Made by a program: the position numbers and the translations under genes
Shown here: positions 33,711 through 43,642 of the stretch, in pieces
How positions within the stretch are numbered: position 1 is the stretch's first letter
Layout of the letters: the number at the start of each line of letters is the position of its first letter
Notes under the pieces: generated by a model
What the model was told of the DNA's origin: nothing
What the model saw: only the letters and a program-made list of their open reading frames with translations
Databases searched by the model: none
Assembly (NCBI GenBank): GCA_031555325.1
Contig: JAVBUM010000029.1
Coordinates: 29,815-93,814 of the forward strand
DNA from: Niveibacterium sp031555325
Lineage (GTDB): Bacteria; Pseudomonadota; Gammaproteobacteria; Burkholderiales; Rhodocyclaceae
DNA: 64,000 nt
Reading direction: 5' to 3'

Positions 33711-35693
33711 TCACGGACGCGGCACCCAGAAGCACAGCAGCACGACAACACCGATGATGATCGAGAAGGCGTATTGGTAGATGTGACCCGTCTGGAACCA
33801 GCGCGACAGACGGGAGATCCAGCCGACGAGCTTCGCAGTACCATTGACCATAACGCCGTCGATGATCGCTTGGTCTCCGCCTTTCCACAGACTGCGGCCC
33901 AGCAAACGTGCTCCACCCGCAAAGAAGATCTCGTTGAAGCGGTCAAAGTAGTACTTGTTCTCAAGCAGCGTGTAGACCGGCTTGAATGTTCGCTGAATCG
34001 CAGCTGGAATTTCCGGTTTTACCAGATAGAAGAACCACGCAACGATCACGCCGGAGATCGCAAGGAAGAACGGCAGCGTCATGAAACCGTGCATCGCCAT
34101 CGCTGCGGGACCGTGGAACTCTTCTGCTAGCTCGTGAAGGACATTATTGGGTTCTGCCACGACAACAGCATTACCGAACCAACCCGAGAACAGCATGGGG
34201 TCGATCGTCATATAACCGATGACAACAGACGGAATCGCGAGCAAGACGAGTGGCAGCCACACGACCCACGGCGACTCGTGCGGGACGAGCGGGCCATGAT
34301 GTCCATGGTCGTCGTGATGCGCATTGTGGAATCGCTCCTTGCCGTGAAAGACAAGGAAGTACATGCGGAACGAGTAGAAGGCCGTGACAAACACGCCGAG
34401 GATCACGCAGAAGTACGCGTAACCGGCTCCTGGTGTATGCGACAGCGCCACCGCTTCAATGATTGCATCCTTCGAGAAGAAGCCTGAGAAGAACGGAAAA
34501 CCAATCAGTGCCAGCGAACCGAGTAGCGAAGTGATCCAGGTGATCGGCATCCTCTTCCACAGACCACCCATGTTGCGGATGTCCTGATCGTGATGCATGC
34601 CGATAATGACCGAGCCTGCACCCAAGAACAGCAGCGCCTTAAAGAACGCGTGCGTCATCAAGTGGAACACGGCGGCGGAATATGCCGACACGCCCAGCGC
34701 AACCGTCATGTAACCCAATTGCGACAGCGTGGAATAGGCAACGACGCGCTTGATGTCATTCTGAATGATGCCGAGGAAGCCCATGAAGAGCGCAGTCGTT
34801 GCGCCAATCACAAGGACAAATGCCCGTGCGGTCTCGGAGACCTCAAACAGAGGCGACATGCGTGTAACCATGAAGATGCCCGCTGTCACCATCGTTGCAG
34901 CATGGATTAGAGCGGAAATCGGCGTTGGGCCTTCCATCGAATCCGGCAGCCACACATGCAGTGGGACCTGTGCAGACTTACCCATAGCGCCAATGAAGAG
35001 GCAAATACAGATTACGCTCATCAACATCCACGGCGCACCACTGAAGAGTTCGATTGTCTTCGTGGAAAGCTCCGGAACCTTGGCGAACACTTCCGCGTAA
35101 TTCAGCGAGCCCGTGTAGGCGGCAATCAGGCCAATTCCAAGCAGGAATCCGAAGTCACCCACACGGTTGACCAGAAAGGCCTTAAGGTTTGCATAGATTG
35201 CTGTTGGGCGCGTGTACCAAAAGCCAATCAAGAGATATGACACAAGGCCCACAGCTTCCCAGCCGAAGAACAGCTGAAGGAAATTGTTGCTCATTACCAG
35301 CATCAGCATAGAAAACGTAAACAGCGAGATATAGCTGAAGAAGCGCTGGTATCCGGGATCATCGTGCATGTAGCCGATCGTGTAGAGGTGCACCATCAGT
35401 GACACGAAGGTGACCACCAGCATCATCATCACAGTCAGCTTGTCGATCAGGAAGCCGACTTCGAACTTCAGGTTGCCGGCATTGGCCCACGTGTAGAGCG
35501 TACCGTCAAAGGTATTTCCCGCCTGCACATCCTGCCAGATATAGAAAGATGCGATGAAGGCGATAGCAACACCAAGAATGGTCACAATGTGTGCCGCAGT
35601 GCGGCCGATCGCCTTGCCGAAAAGACCCGCCAGAATCGAGCCAGCGAGCGGCGCGAGCGGAACGAGTAGATAGAGCTTCTGCATGCCGGTCAT
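33711..35693 (-). CDS. nuoL: NADH-quinone oxidoreductase subunit L
   Basis: This is the largest antiporter-like subunit, 660 aa, with the C-terminal helix arm (HL) that runs along the membrane domain. Features are FFGWEAVGLVSYLLIGFWY with the key Glu, KSAQVPLHVWLPDSMEGPTPISALIHAATMVTAGI, NDIKRVVAYSTLSQLGYM and a His-rich loop (HNAHHDDHGHHGP) at about residues 457-470. The start could be the ATG at 35693 or three codons later (MQKLYLLVPLAP), which fits family N-termini slightly better. It begins 10 bp after the nuoK stop. Confidence 0.95.
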   Translation of the reverse strand: MTGMQKLYLLVPLAPLAGSILAGLFGKAIGRTAAHIVTILGVAIAFIASFYIWQDVQAGNTFDGTLYTWANAGNLKFEVGFLIDKLTVMMMLVVTFVSLMVHLYTIGYMHDDPGYQRFFSYISLFTFSMLMLVMSNNFLQLFFGWEAVGLVSYLLIGFWYTRPTAIYANLKAFLVNRVGDFGFLLGIGLIAAYTGSLNYAEVFAKVPELSTKTIELFSGAPWMLMSVICICLFIGAMGKSAQVPLHVWLPDSMEGPTPISALIHAATMVTAGIFMVTRMSPLFEVSETARAFVLVIGATTALFMGFLGIIQNDIKRVVAYSTLSQLGYMTVALGVSAYSAAVFHLMTHAFFKALLFLGAGSVIIGMHHDQDIRNMGGLWKRMPITWITSLLGSLALIGFPFFSGFFSKDAIIEAVALSHTPGAGYAYFCVILGVFVTAFYSFRMYFLVFHGKERFHNAHHDDHGHHGPLVPHESPWVVWLPLVLLAIPSVVIGYMTIDPMLFSGWFGNAVVVAEPNNVLHELAEEFHGPAAMAMHGFMTLPFFLAISGVIVAWFFYLVKPEIPAAIQRTFKPVYTLLENKYYFDRFNEIFFAGGARLLGRSLWKGGDQAIIDGVMVNGTAKLVGWISRLSRWFQTGHIYQYAFSIIIGVVVLLCFWVPRP

Positions 35694-35703
35694 TCTTCTC
35701 GCC

Positions 35704-36009
35704 TCAGCCCTTCAGGTTGTCGAGATCATCGACATGGATGCTGCGCAGGTTGCGGAACAATGCAACCAAAATCGCAAGACCGATCGCGGATTCAGCTGCT
35801 GCAACGGTCAGGATGAAGAAAACAAACAGTTGGCCGCCACGATCCCCCATGAAATGAGAGAAGGCTACGAAATTCATGTTCACTGATAGCAGCATCAATT
35901 CGATGGCCATCAGGAGAATGATGAGGTTCTTCCGGTTCAGGAAGATACCGACCACGCTGATCGCGAACAGGATCGCGCTCAGGATCAGTACATGTGAAAG
36001 CGAGAGCAT
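35704..36009 (-). CDS. nuoK: NADH-quinone oxidoreductase subunit K
   Basis: This is a three-helix membrane subunit, 101 aa. The two buried Glu residues of the proton path are present, in LLMAIELMLLSVNMNFV (about 37) and VAAAESAIGLAI (about 70). It sits between J and L as usual, 36 bp after nuoJ. Confidence 0.95.
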   Translation of the reverse strand: MLSLSHVLILSAILFAISVVGIFLNRKNLIILLMAIELMLLSVNMNFVAFSHFMGDRGGQLFVFFILTVAAAESAIGLAILVALFRNLRSIHVDDLDNLKG

Positions 36010-36045
36010 GGGCCTCCCTGCCTGATTATCGTTTTGCTTAGCCGG

Positions 36046-36651
36046 TTATTCGTGGCGCTCGGACGCCATCGAAACCACGCGAACGCGATCATCGCGCTTG
36101 ACCTTGATCTGCGCCGCCGGATCAACAGCCTTGTTGCCGGAGCGGCGATCACGCAGCGTCAGTGCGACAGCAGCAATCATTGCCACCAACAGCACAAACG
36201 ACGCGATCTCAAACGGATAGACGTATTCGGTGAAAAGCAGCCAAGCGAGCGACTTGGTATTGCTCACGCCTTCAGCTACAACAGGCGCAGGCATGGATTC
36301 GAGACTGAAATACTTGCCACCCACAACGGCGGCCATCTCGAACACCATGACAGCGGCCACTACCAAGCCCAGGGGCAGGTAGTTCCAGAAGCCCTGGCGC
36401 AACCTATCGATGTTGATGTCAAGCATCATCACCACGAAGAGGAACAGCACCATAACCGCCCCTACGTAGACGAGAATCAGCGTGATCGCGAGGAATTCGG
36501 CCTGCAACAGCATCCAAACACCGGAAGCATTAAAGAAGGCCAGCACAAGGAACAATGCCGCATGCACCGGGTTCTTCGTGGTAATGACAAGCGCCGAAGC
36601 GACCGTCATCACAACTCCAAAGAGTAGGAAAAGAATAAATGTGAGGTCCAT
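36046..36651 (-). CDS. nuoJ: NADH-quinone oxidoreductase subunit J
   Basis: This is a five-helix membrane subunit. The start is taken as the ATG at 36649-36651 (MDLTFILFLLFG, 201 aa), with GGAG about 10 bases upstream; an in-frame TTG at 36672 would add seven residues. TM3 contains the conserved ILVYVGAVMVLFLFVVMMLD segment that forms the pi-bulge helix of complex I. The charged C-terminal tail is about 40 residues. Confidence 0.94.
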   Translation of the reverse strand: MDLTFILFLLFGVVMTVASALVITTKNPVHAALFLVLAFFNASGVWMLLQAEFLAITLILVYVGAVMVLFLFVVMMLDINIDRLRQGFWNYLPLGLVVAAVMVFEMAAVVGGKYFSLESMPAPVVAEGVSNTKSLAWLLFTEYVYPFEIASFVLLVAMIAAVALTLRDRRSGNKAVDPAAQIKVKRDDRVRVVSMASERHE

Positions 36652-36687
36652 CTGGATGATTTCTCCGGTCAACCGCGAGCATTCCGC

Positions 36688-37176
36688 TCAGCGGTAAGCC
36701 GCCTCCACGGCCCTGTCCTTGGCAAGCTGCTCCTCGTAGCGATCTCCAACGGCTAGCAGCATCTGCTTCGTGTAGTAAAGATCTCCACGCTTCTCGCCGT
36801 GATACTCGAAGATGCGAGTCTCCACGATTGCATCGACCGGACAAGCTTCTTCGCAGAAACCACAGAAGATGCACTTCGTCAGATCGATGTCATAGCGTGT
36901 AGTACGGCGCGAACCATCCTCACGTTGGTCTGACTCGATCGTTATCGCCATAGCAGGGCAAACAGCCTCGCAAAGCTTACAAGCGATGCAGCGCTCTTCT
37001 CCGTTGGGATACCGGCGCAACGCGTGCAATCCTCTGAAGCGCGGACTCTGCGGCGTGCGCTCTTCGGGATACTGCACCGTGATCTTGCGACGGAACATAT
37101 GAGTCCAGGTCACACCCAGACCCTTGGTCAGCTCACGCAGCAGGTAGCTGTTCAGGAATTGATTGATGGCGCCCAT
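36688..37176 (-). CDS. nuoI: NADH-quinone oxidoreductase subunit I (two [4Fe-4S] clusters)
   Basis: This is a peripheral-arm ferredoxin-like subunit of 162 aa. Two CxxCxxCxxxCP motifs, CIACKLCEAVCP and CIFCGFCEEACP, bind clusters N6a and N6b, which pass electrons to NuoB. The N-terminal amphipathic part (SYLLRELTKGLGVTWTHMF) anchors it to the membrane arm. It is 7 bp downstream of nuoH. Confidence 0.96.
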   Translation of the reverse strand: MGAINQFLNSYLLRELTKGLGVTWTHMFRRKITVQYPEERTPQSPRFRGLHALRRYPNGEERCIACKLCEAVCPAMAITIESDQREDGSRRTTRYDIDLTKCIFCGFCEEACPVDAIVETRIFEYHGEKRGDLYYTKQMLLAVGDRYEEQLAKDRAVEAAYR

Positions 37177-37183
37177 GAACGCC

Positions 37184-38236
37184 TTACCTCCAAATCGACC
37201 ACGGGGACATCATCCAGACTCCAACCACAAGGAGCCAGACAAGCGTCAGCGGAATAAAAACCTTCCAACCCAAGCGCATGATCTGGTCATAGCGAAAACG
37301 CGGGAACGTCGCACGAAACCAGAGGAACAAGAACAGCACCAGCGCAATCTTCAGCGCAAACCAGAAGAAACCATCAGGCAGGAAAGAAACCGGGGAAAGC
37401 CAACCACCCAAAAAGAAGAGTGCAGTAAGCGCCGAGACGAGAATCATGTTCGCGTATTCGGCGAGGAAAAACAGCGCGAAGGCCATCCCCGAGTACTCGA
37501 TCATGTGGCCGGCCACAATTTCCGATTCGCCTTCCACCACGTCGAATGGCGCTCGGTTTGTCTCGGCAATTCCGGAGATCAGATAAACGATGAACAGCGG
37601 CGCCAGCGGTAGCCAGTTCCACGACAGAAAGCTTGCCCCATGTGACGCAAAGTATCCGTCGCCTTGACCGAGAACGATGTCCGACAGGTTCAGAGAGCCC
37701 GAAACCATCAATACGGCGACCAGCGAAAAACCCATCGCGAGCTCGTAGGACACCATCTGTGCTGTCGCCCGCATGCCCCCGAGAAAGGCGTACTTCGAGT
37801 TGGAAGCCCATCCGGCGATGATCACCCCATAGACGCCAAGCGAAGTAATTGCCATCAGGTACAACATGCCAGCATCGATGTTGGCCAGCACCCACTCCTT
37901 GGCGAAAGGCACTACCGCCCAAGCTGCAAGCGCGGGTCCCATGGCCATCATCGGTCCGATGATGAACAAAGCCTTGCTCGACTTACCCGGGACGATGATC
38001 TCCTTGAACATGAGCTTCAAGGCATCAGCGATCGGCTGGAGCCAGCCCTTCGGCCCCACGCGGTTCGGACCGATCCGGACCTGCATGTAGCCGATAACCT
38101 TACGCTCCGCGAATGTCAGGTACGCCACGCAAAGAATCAGCGGCAGTACGATGCAGACGATCTTTACAAGCGTCCAGATTAGCGGCCACAAGATAGGGCC
38201 GAGGAAGGTGGCAACGGGTTGCAATAGTGCGTCCAT
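37184..38236 (-). CDS. nuoH: NADH-quinone oxidoreductase subunit H
   Basis: This is the eight-helix heel subunit, 350 aa, that forms the quinone chamber with NuoB and NuoD. The hallmark TFAERKVIGYMQVRIGPNRVGPKG is present, as are ISGIAETNRAPFDVVEGESEIVAGHMIEYSGM and a C-terminal RATFPRFRYDQIMRLGWK. The start at 38234-38236 overlaps the nuoG stop by one base (TGATG); the longer frame to 38317 lies inside nuoG. Confidence 0.96.
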   Translation of the reverse strand: MDALLQPVATFLGPILWPLIWTLVKIVCIVLPLILCVAYLTFAERKVIGYMQVRIGPNRVGPKGWLQPIADALKLMFKEIIVPGKSSKALFIIGPMMAMGPALAAWAVVPFAKEWVLANIDAGMLYLMAITSLGVYGVIIAGWASNSKYAFLGGMRATAQMVSYELAMGFSLVAVLMVSGSLNLSDIVLGQGDGYFASHGASFLSWNWLPLAPLFIVYLISGIAETNRAPFDVVEGESEIVAGHMIEYSGMAFALFFLAEYANMILVSALTALFFLGGWLSPVSFLPDGFFWFALKIALVLFLFLWFRATFPRFRYDQIMRLGWKVFIPLTLVWLLVVGVWMMSPWSIWR

Positions 38237-40566
38237 CAGATCCGCTCCACGACGAGGTTGCCGAACATCGGGCCCAGTGCCGCGGTTGTCCGGTGCGCGG
38301 TGGCAATGCGCATACAACCTGCGGGCACACCGGCGTCGGCTTCGACGACTAGCTCGATTGCATCACCGTTCATCTTTACGCGAGCTTTGCCACCTTCGGC
38401 CAAGCCTGCCTGCTGCAGCGTTGCAACGCTCGCACGCAAAGCGGGGACACGGGCGTCACGCGTTTTCTGCAGCGAGGGAGCACGACGGACCAACGGATCC
38501 GCAAAGTGAATCGGCACATCTGCAACACGCTCAATGCCACCATCTAGAACGGCCACAGAAGGGGCGAAACCATTCAGCCGGTTCGACAATGCGGCCTCAA
38601 TGCCACCTGCGATCGCTTGATCCCGCACCGCTTCGCTCGACTCATGTTGAAAGCCATTGAGTTCGAGCAAATTCCCCAGAACACGCATCACCTTCCAGCC
38701 AGGGCGAGTGTCACCCTTGGGCTTGGTCACGGCGTGGAAGCTCTGCGCCCTGCCTTCGCAATTGACGAACGTGCCCGAGGTTTCAGCAAACGGACCTATC
38801 GGCAACATCACATCGGCATACGCTTCGACAGCCGAACGGAAAGCGGTAAGCGCAACAACCGTCTCGGCCTTGGAAAGCGAAACTCTGGCTGCGGCACCGT
38901 CCGCGAAGTCCATCGCTGGCTCGACACCGACGAGCAGATATGCTTTCAGGGGACTGGTGATCATTGCTGCAGCGTTCAAACCAGTGCTTGGCAAGGCCTT
39001 TGCGACATATCCGCCAACGCTGTTTGCGGCTTCTCCAATAAACCCAAGCTTGGCACCAAGGCTATCCGCGGCTGACTGCGCCACGGCCCACAATGCGCCA
39101 AATGCCGGGTGTTGCACGATGGCATTTCCAACGAGAATTGCACGCGATTCGCCGCCGAGTAGACTGGCTGCAACTTTCCGGATTTCCTCGGTTGATTGGG
39201 ACGACGCCAGTCCCTCAATCGTCGGATCGATCGCGACACCGCGAGCCGACGCAAGCTCAACCGCCAGCGCTGCAAGTTGCCCAACCATCGCCGATGGAGC
39301 GACTGCCACATTGGCATACAGCGACATTAGTTGGTCATCCGCCGCAAAACCAATCAAGCTGATTTGCGAGCCGCGCTTAGCTGCCTGGCGCAGTCGTTGT
39401 GCCACTAACGGATGATCCTTGCGAAGGAAGCTGCCAAGGACCAACACGCGATCCAAATTGGCGAGTTCTGCCACCGGCAGGCCCAACGAGGGGATCCCCG
39501 TACAGAATGCGTCGACCGAAAAATCAGTCTGGCGCAAACGGAAGTCGATGTTATCGGAACCTAGGCCACGCATCAGCGCCTGCGCGAGATACAGTTCTTC
39601 AAGCGTGGCATGTGGGGATACCAACGCGCCAATCGCTCCGGCTCCGTGCTGGCCGACCACTCCGCGCATTGCCTTGGCGGCGTATTCCAGCGCCGTCTGC
39701 CAGTCAGTCTCAATCCATTGACCGCCCTGCTTGACCATCGGCTTCAACAGACGATCTTCACTATCTAGCGCTTCGTAAGAAAAACGATCCTTGTCGGACA
39801 GCCAGCACTCATTGAGATCTTCGTTTTCCAACGGTAGCACACGCTTGACAGCGTCATGCTTAATCTGGACCACAAGGTTCGAACCTAGCGAATCATGCGG
39901 GCTGACCGAGCGACGACGCGACATCTCCCACGTCCGGGCGGAAAACCGGAACGGCTTTGATGTGAGTGCACCGACCGGACAGAGATCAATCACGTTGCCC
40001 GAGAGCTCGGAGTCGACCGTACGATCCACGAACGCCATGATCTCGGACTTTTCGCCGCGATTAGCGACACCGAGCTCCATGATGCCTGCGATTTCTTGCC
40101 CAAAACGCACACAACGCGTGCAATGAATGCAGCGCGTCATGTCCGTCGAAATCAGCGGGCCAAGATTCTTATTGACCACCACACGCTTCTCTTCAGCATA
40201 GCGCGAGGCAGTACCGCCATAACCGACTGCCAAATCCTGCAGTTGGCACTCTCCGCCCTGGTCGCAAATCGGACAGTCAAGCGGATGGTTGATGAGCAGA
40301 AACTCCATCACCCCCTTTTGCGCCTTGACCGATTTTTCGGAATGCGTAAGAACCTTCATTCCGTTCGTCGCTGGCGTCGCGCAGGCAGGTAAGGGTTTTG
40401 GCGCCTTCTCGACCTCAACTAGACACATGCGGCAGCTCGCCGCAATCGAGAGCTTCTTGTGATAGCAGAAGTGAGGAATGAACGTCCCGCTCTTGTTGGC
40501 AGCATCCATGACGGTGCTGCCATCCGGAACTTCGACCTTCTTGCCGTCGATTTCGATCTCTAGCAT
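38236..40566 (-). CDS. nuoG: NADH-quinone oxidoreductase subunit G
   Basis: This is the largest peripheral-arm subunit, 776 aa. The N-terminus holds a [2Fe-2S] ferredoxin domain (FIPHFCYHKKLSIAASCRMCLVEV and ACATP), the His-Cys3 cluster motif HPLDCPICDQGGECQLQD and the CIHCTRCVRFGQEIAG/CPVGAL clusters, followed by a molybdopterin-oxidoreductase-like C-terminal domain that lacks an active centre. I see no extra Cys set for cluster N7. The gene follows nuoF by 2 bp. Confidence 0.95.
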   Translation of the reverse strand: MLEIEIDGKKVEVPDGSTVMDAANKSGTFIPHFCYHKKLSIAASCRMCLVEVEKAPKPLPACATPATNGMKVLTHSEKSVKAQKGVMEFLLINHPLDCPICDQGGECQLQDLAVGYGGTASRYAEEKRVVVNKNLGPLISTDMTRCIHCTRCVRFGQEIAGIMELGVANRGEKSEIMAFVDRTVDSELSGNVIDLCPVGALTSKPFRFSARTWEMSRRRSVSPHDSLGSNLVVQIKHDAVKRVLPLENEDLNECWLSDKDRFSYEALDSEDRLLKPMVKQGGQWIETDWQTALEYAAKAMRGVVGQHGAGAIGALVSPHATLEELYLAQALMRGLGSDNIDFRLRQTDFSVDAFCTGIPSLGLPVAELANLDRVLVLGSFLRKDHPLVAQRLRQAAKRGSQISLIGFAADDQLMSLYANVAVAPSAMVGQLAALAVELASARGVAIDPTIEGLASSQSTEEIRKVAASLLGGESRAILVGNAIVQHPAFGALWAVAQSAADSLGAKLGFIGEAANSVGGYVAKALPSTGLNAAAMITSPLKAYLLVGVEPAMDFADGAAARVSLSKAETVVALTAFRSAVEAYADVMLPIGPFAETSGTFVNCEGRAQSFHAVTKPKGDTRPGWKVMRVLGNLLELNGFQHESSEAVRDQAIAGGIEAALSNRLNGFAPSVAVLDGGIERVADVPIHFADPLVRRAPSLQKTRDARVPALRASVATLQQAGLAEGGKARVKMNGDAIELVVEADAGVPAGCMRIATAHRTTAALGPMFGNLVVERI

Positions 40567-40568
40567 GT

Positions 40569-41879
40569 TCAGCCTACGTAAATCTTGCTGCCATCACGTT
40601 GAACCTCAACCGGCACCAAGCACCGCTTGTTGTCAACGTGGTATTGGAATTCGTCCCGGAACTGCTTTACGAAGCTTCGTACCGGCATCGCCGCAGCATC
40701 GCCGAGTGCGCAGATCGTGCGGCCCATGATGTTCTCAGCCACGTTATCAAGAAGATCCATGTCTTCCTGACGTCCGGCGCCATGTTCAATCCGGCGAATG
40801 ATCCGGTACATCCATCCGGTCCCTTCGCGGCAAGGCGTACATTGGCCACAGGATTCTTCGTGATAGAAGTAGGACAGTCGCTCAAGCGCCTTGACCATAC
40901 AGGTCGTCTCATCCATCACGATGACCGCCCCGGACCCAAGCATGGAACCCGCCTTGGCGATGCAGTCATAGTCCATCGTGCTATCCATCATGACCGCCGC
41001 TGGCAACACTGGCGCTGAAGACCCCCCGGGGATCACCGCCTTCAACTTGCGACCGCCACGCATGCCGCCAGCCATTTCCAACAGCTCGGGAAACGGTGTG
41101 CCGAGCGGAATCTCGTAGTTTCCCGGACGATTGACATGGCCCGAAACCGAGAACAACTTCGTCCCACCGTTATTCGGCTTGCCAAGGTTCAGGAAAGCAT
41201 CGCCGCCGTTGTTGATGACATATGGCACCGACGCGAACGTTTCAGTATTGTTGATCGTTGTCGGCTTCCCATACAGACCATAGCTGGCCGGAAACGGCGG
41301 CTTGAACCGCGGCTGCCCCTTCTTGCCTTCGATGGATTCAAGCAGCGCGGTTTCCTCGCCACAGATGTAAGCGCCATAACCATGATGGGCAAACAACTCG
41401 AACGAAAAACTCGACTTCAGGATGTTCTTACCAAGAAGGCCAGCAGCACGCGCTTCTGCAAGCGCCGCCTCGAAGCGTTCATAAACTTCGAAAATTTCGC
41501 CGTGGATATAGTTGTAGCCGCGCTCGCAACCCATCGCGTAGCCCGCAATGATCATCCCTTCGATCACAATGTGCGGGTTGTAACGCAGCAGATCGCGGTC
41601 CTTGAATGTCCCCGGCTCACCTTCGTCCGAGTTACAGCAGACATACTTCGCACCCGGAAATTGACGTGGCATGAAACTCCACTTCAAACCGGTCGGGAAA
41701 CCTGCACCGCCACGTCCCCGTAGTGAAGACTTTTTCAGCTCTGCAATGATCGCATCCGGCGTGATCTCTTCACGAATGATCTTCTTCAGCGCTGCATAGC
41801 CGCCACGCTTGACGTAGTCTTCAAGGCCCCAAGTGCGATCCCCGTCGCATCCAGTCAGCAAATATGCCTTGTCGCTCAT
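40569..41879 (-). CDS. nuoF: NADH-quinone oxidoreductase subunit F (NADH/FMN site)
   Basis: This subunit accepts the hydride from NADH. It shows the FMN/NADH-binding loop LRGRGGAGFPTGLKW near residue 55, YVCCNSDEGEPGTFKDRDL, GAYICGEETALLESIEGKKG and the N3 [4Fe-4S] motif ESCGQCTPCREGTGWM plus a later Cys (ICALGD). Length is 436 aa. Its ATG overlaps the nuoE stop by 4 bp. Confidence 0.96.
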   Translation of the reverse strand: MSDKAYLLTGCDGDRTWGLEDYVKRGGYAALKKIIREEITPDAIIAELKKSSLRGRGGAGFPTGLKWSFMPRQFPGAKYVCCNSDEGEPGTFKDRDLLRYNPHIVIEGMIIAGYAMGCERGYNYIHGEIFEVYERFEAALAEARAAGLLGKNILKSSFSFELFAHHGYGAYICGEETALLESIEGKKGQPRFKPPFPASYGLYGKPTTINNTETFASVPYVINNGGDAFLNLGKPNNGGTKLFSVSGHVNRPGNYEIPLGTPFPELLEMAGGMRGGRKLKAVIPGGSSAPVLPAAVMMDSTMDYDCIAKAGSMLGSGAVIVMDETTCMVKALERLSYFYHEESCGQCTPCREGTGWMYRIIRRIEHGAGRQEDMDLLDNVAENIMGRTICALGDAAAMPVRSFVKQFRDEFQYHVDNKRCLVPVEVQRDGSKIYVG

Positions 41880-42352
41880 TTATCCAGCTCCACAAGCAGC
41901 TTGTCGATTTGGGCCTCAGTCATCTTGCAGCACATGCGATGGTTATTCACCAGCATGACAGGCGCGTCTCCGCACGCCCCCATGCATTCGCCTTCCTTAA
42001 GCGTGAACTTGCCGTCCGCCGTAGTCTGATTGAAGTCAATACCAAGTTTCTTCTTCAGGTATTCACCCGCATGCTCGCCTCCCGACAATGCACACGGGAG
42101 ATTCGTACAGATCGTGAGCTTGTGGCGCCCGACAGGCTGCAGGTCATACATGTTGTAAAACGAAGCGACCTCATAAACCGCCATTGGCGGCATGCCGAGG
42201 TGTTTCGCCACGGCTTCGATGGCTTCGTTCGGCAACCAGCCCTTTTCCTGTTGCGCGATACGCAGCGCAGACATCACGGCCGACTGCTTCTGATCGGCCG
42301 GATATTTCGCCAGCTCCCTATCTATTCTTTGGAGCGATTCCGTGCTCAACAT
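41876..42352 (-). CDS. nuoE: NADH-quinone oxidoreductase subunit E ([2Fe-2S])
   Basis: This is a thioredoxin-like subunit carrying cluster N1a. The four Cys ligands are seen in ICTNLPCALSGG and GECMGACGDAPVM. The ATG at 42350-42352 (MLSTESLQRIDREL, 158 aa) is preferred; an in-frame GTG at 42370 would add six residues. It lies 32 bp after the nuoD stop. Confidence 0.95.
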   Translation of the reverse strand: MLSTESLQRIDRELAKYPADQKQSAVMSALRIAQQEKGWLPNEAIEAVAKHLGMPPMAVYEVASFYNMYDLQPVGRHKLTICTNLPCALSGGEHAGEYLKKKLGIDFNQTTADGKFTLKEGECMGACGDAPVMLVNNHRMCCKMTEAQIDKLLVELDK

Positions 42353-42384
42353 GATTTCAGTTTCTCTCACAGACCTGGATGCGC

Positions 42385-43638
42385 TCAGCGGTCGACTTCG
42401 CCGAACACGATATCCATCGTGCCGATGATCGCGACGACGTCGGCAATCATATGTCCACGCCCAATCGCGTCCATGGCGGCCAAATGCGCAAAACCTGGCG
42501 CTCGTAGCTTTAGCCGGTACGGCTTGTTGGCACCATCAGAAATCGCATAGACGCCGAACTCTCCCTTCGGGTGTTCAACCGCTGCATAGGCCTCTCCAGC
42601 CGGCACATGGATACCTTCGGTGAAGAGCTTGAAATGGTGAATCAACTCTTCCATGTTCTCTTTCATCTGAACACGCGAAGGCGGAGCCACCTTATGGTTG
42701 TCTGTGATGACGGGTCCGGGGTTGTTACGTAGCCACTCAATACACTGTCGAATGATCCGGTTCGACTGACGCATTTCCTCAACACGAACCAGATAACGAT
42801 CGTAACAATCGCCATTCACACCAACTGGAATATCGAAATCGATCCGGTCATAGACTTCATACGGCTGCTTTTTCCGCAGATCCCACTCCACTCCCGAACC
42901 ACGCAGCATAGCGCCAGTGAAGCCCAGCGCCATCGCCTGCTCTGGCGACACGACACCGACGTCAACCGTTCGCTGCTTCCAGATTCGATTGTCGGTAAGC
43001 AGGGTCTCGTATTCGTCTATGTAGCCAGGGAAGCGCTGAGTAAAATCATCAAGGAAGTCAAGCAAAGAGCCTTCACGCGCCGCATTCAGCTTCGCCACCG
43101 ACGCCGCATCACGGAACTTCGAAACCTCATACTTTGGCATCTGCGTCGGAAGATCGCGATAGACGCCGCCCGGCCGATAATACGCAGCATGCATTCGCGC
43201 GCCTGAAACCGCCTCGTAGGCGTCCATCAGGTCTTCACGCTCGCGGAAGGTGTAAAGAACCATCGTCATAGCGCCGATATCGAGAGCATGCGTACCGATA
43301 TTCAGCAGGTGATTCAGGATTCGTGTGATTTCATCAAACAACACACGAATGTATTGCCCGCGCAAGGGTACTTCAAGCCCAAGCAGCTTTTCGATTGCCA
43401 TGCAATACGCATGCTCATTGCTCATCATCGAAACGTAGTCAAGTCGATCCATATAAGGAACCGACTGAACCCACGTGCGCGTTTCGGCAAGCTTCTCTGT
43501 CCCGCGATGCAAAAGTCCGATATGCGGATCAGCCCGAGCAACGACTTCGCCGTCCAATTCGAGCACCAAGCGCAGAACACCATGAGCCGCCGGGTGCTGC
43601 GGGCCGAAATTGATCGTGTAATTGCGGATCTCAGCCAT
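42385..43638 (-). CDS. nuoD: NADH-quinone oxidoreductase subunit D (49-kDa type)
   Basis: This is a quinone-site subunit of 417 aa, separate from NuoC, unlike the fused NuoCD of E. coli. Conserved parts are NFGPQHPAAHGVLRLVLELDGE with the quinone-contacting His, HIGLLHRGTEKLAE, LDYVSMMSNEHAY (quinone Tyr/Asp region) and the C-terminal RAPGFAHLAAMDAIGRGHMIADVVAIIGTMDIVFGEVDR. It starts 4 bp after the nuoC stop. Confidence 0.96.
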   Translation of the reverse strand: MAEIRNYTINFGPQHPAAHGVLRLVLELDGEVVARADPHIGLLHRGTEKLAETRTWVQSVPYMDRLDYVSMMSNEHAYCMAIEKLLGLEVPLRGQYIRVLFDEITRILNHLLNIGTHALDIGAMTMVLYTFREREDLMDAYEAVSGARMHAAYYRPGGVYRDLPTQMPKYEVSKFRDAASVAKLNAAREGSLLDFLDDFTQRFPGYIDEYETLLTDNRIWKQRTVDVGVVSPEQAMALGFTGAMLRGSGVEWDLRKKQPYEVYDRIDFDIPVGVNGDCYDRYLVRVEEMRQSNRIIRQCIEWLRNNPGPVITDNHKVAPPSRVQMKENMEELIHHFKLFTEGIHVPAGEAYAAVEHPKGEFGVYAISDGANKPYRLKLRAPGFAHLAAMDAIGRGHMIADVVAIIGTMDIVFGEVDR

Positions 43639-43642
43639 CTTC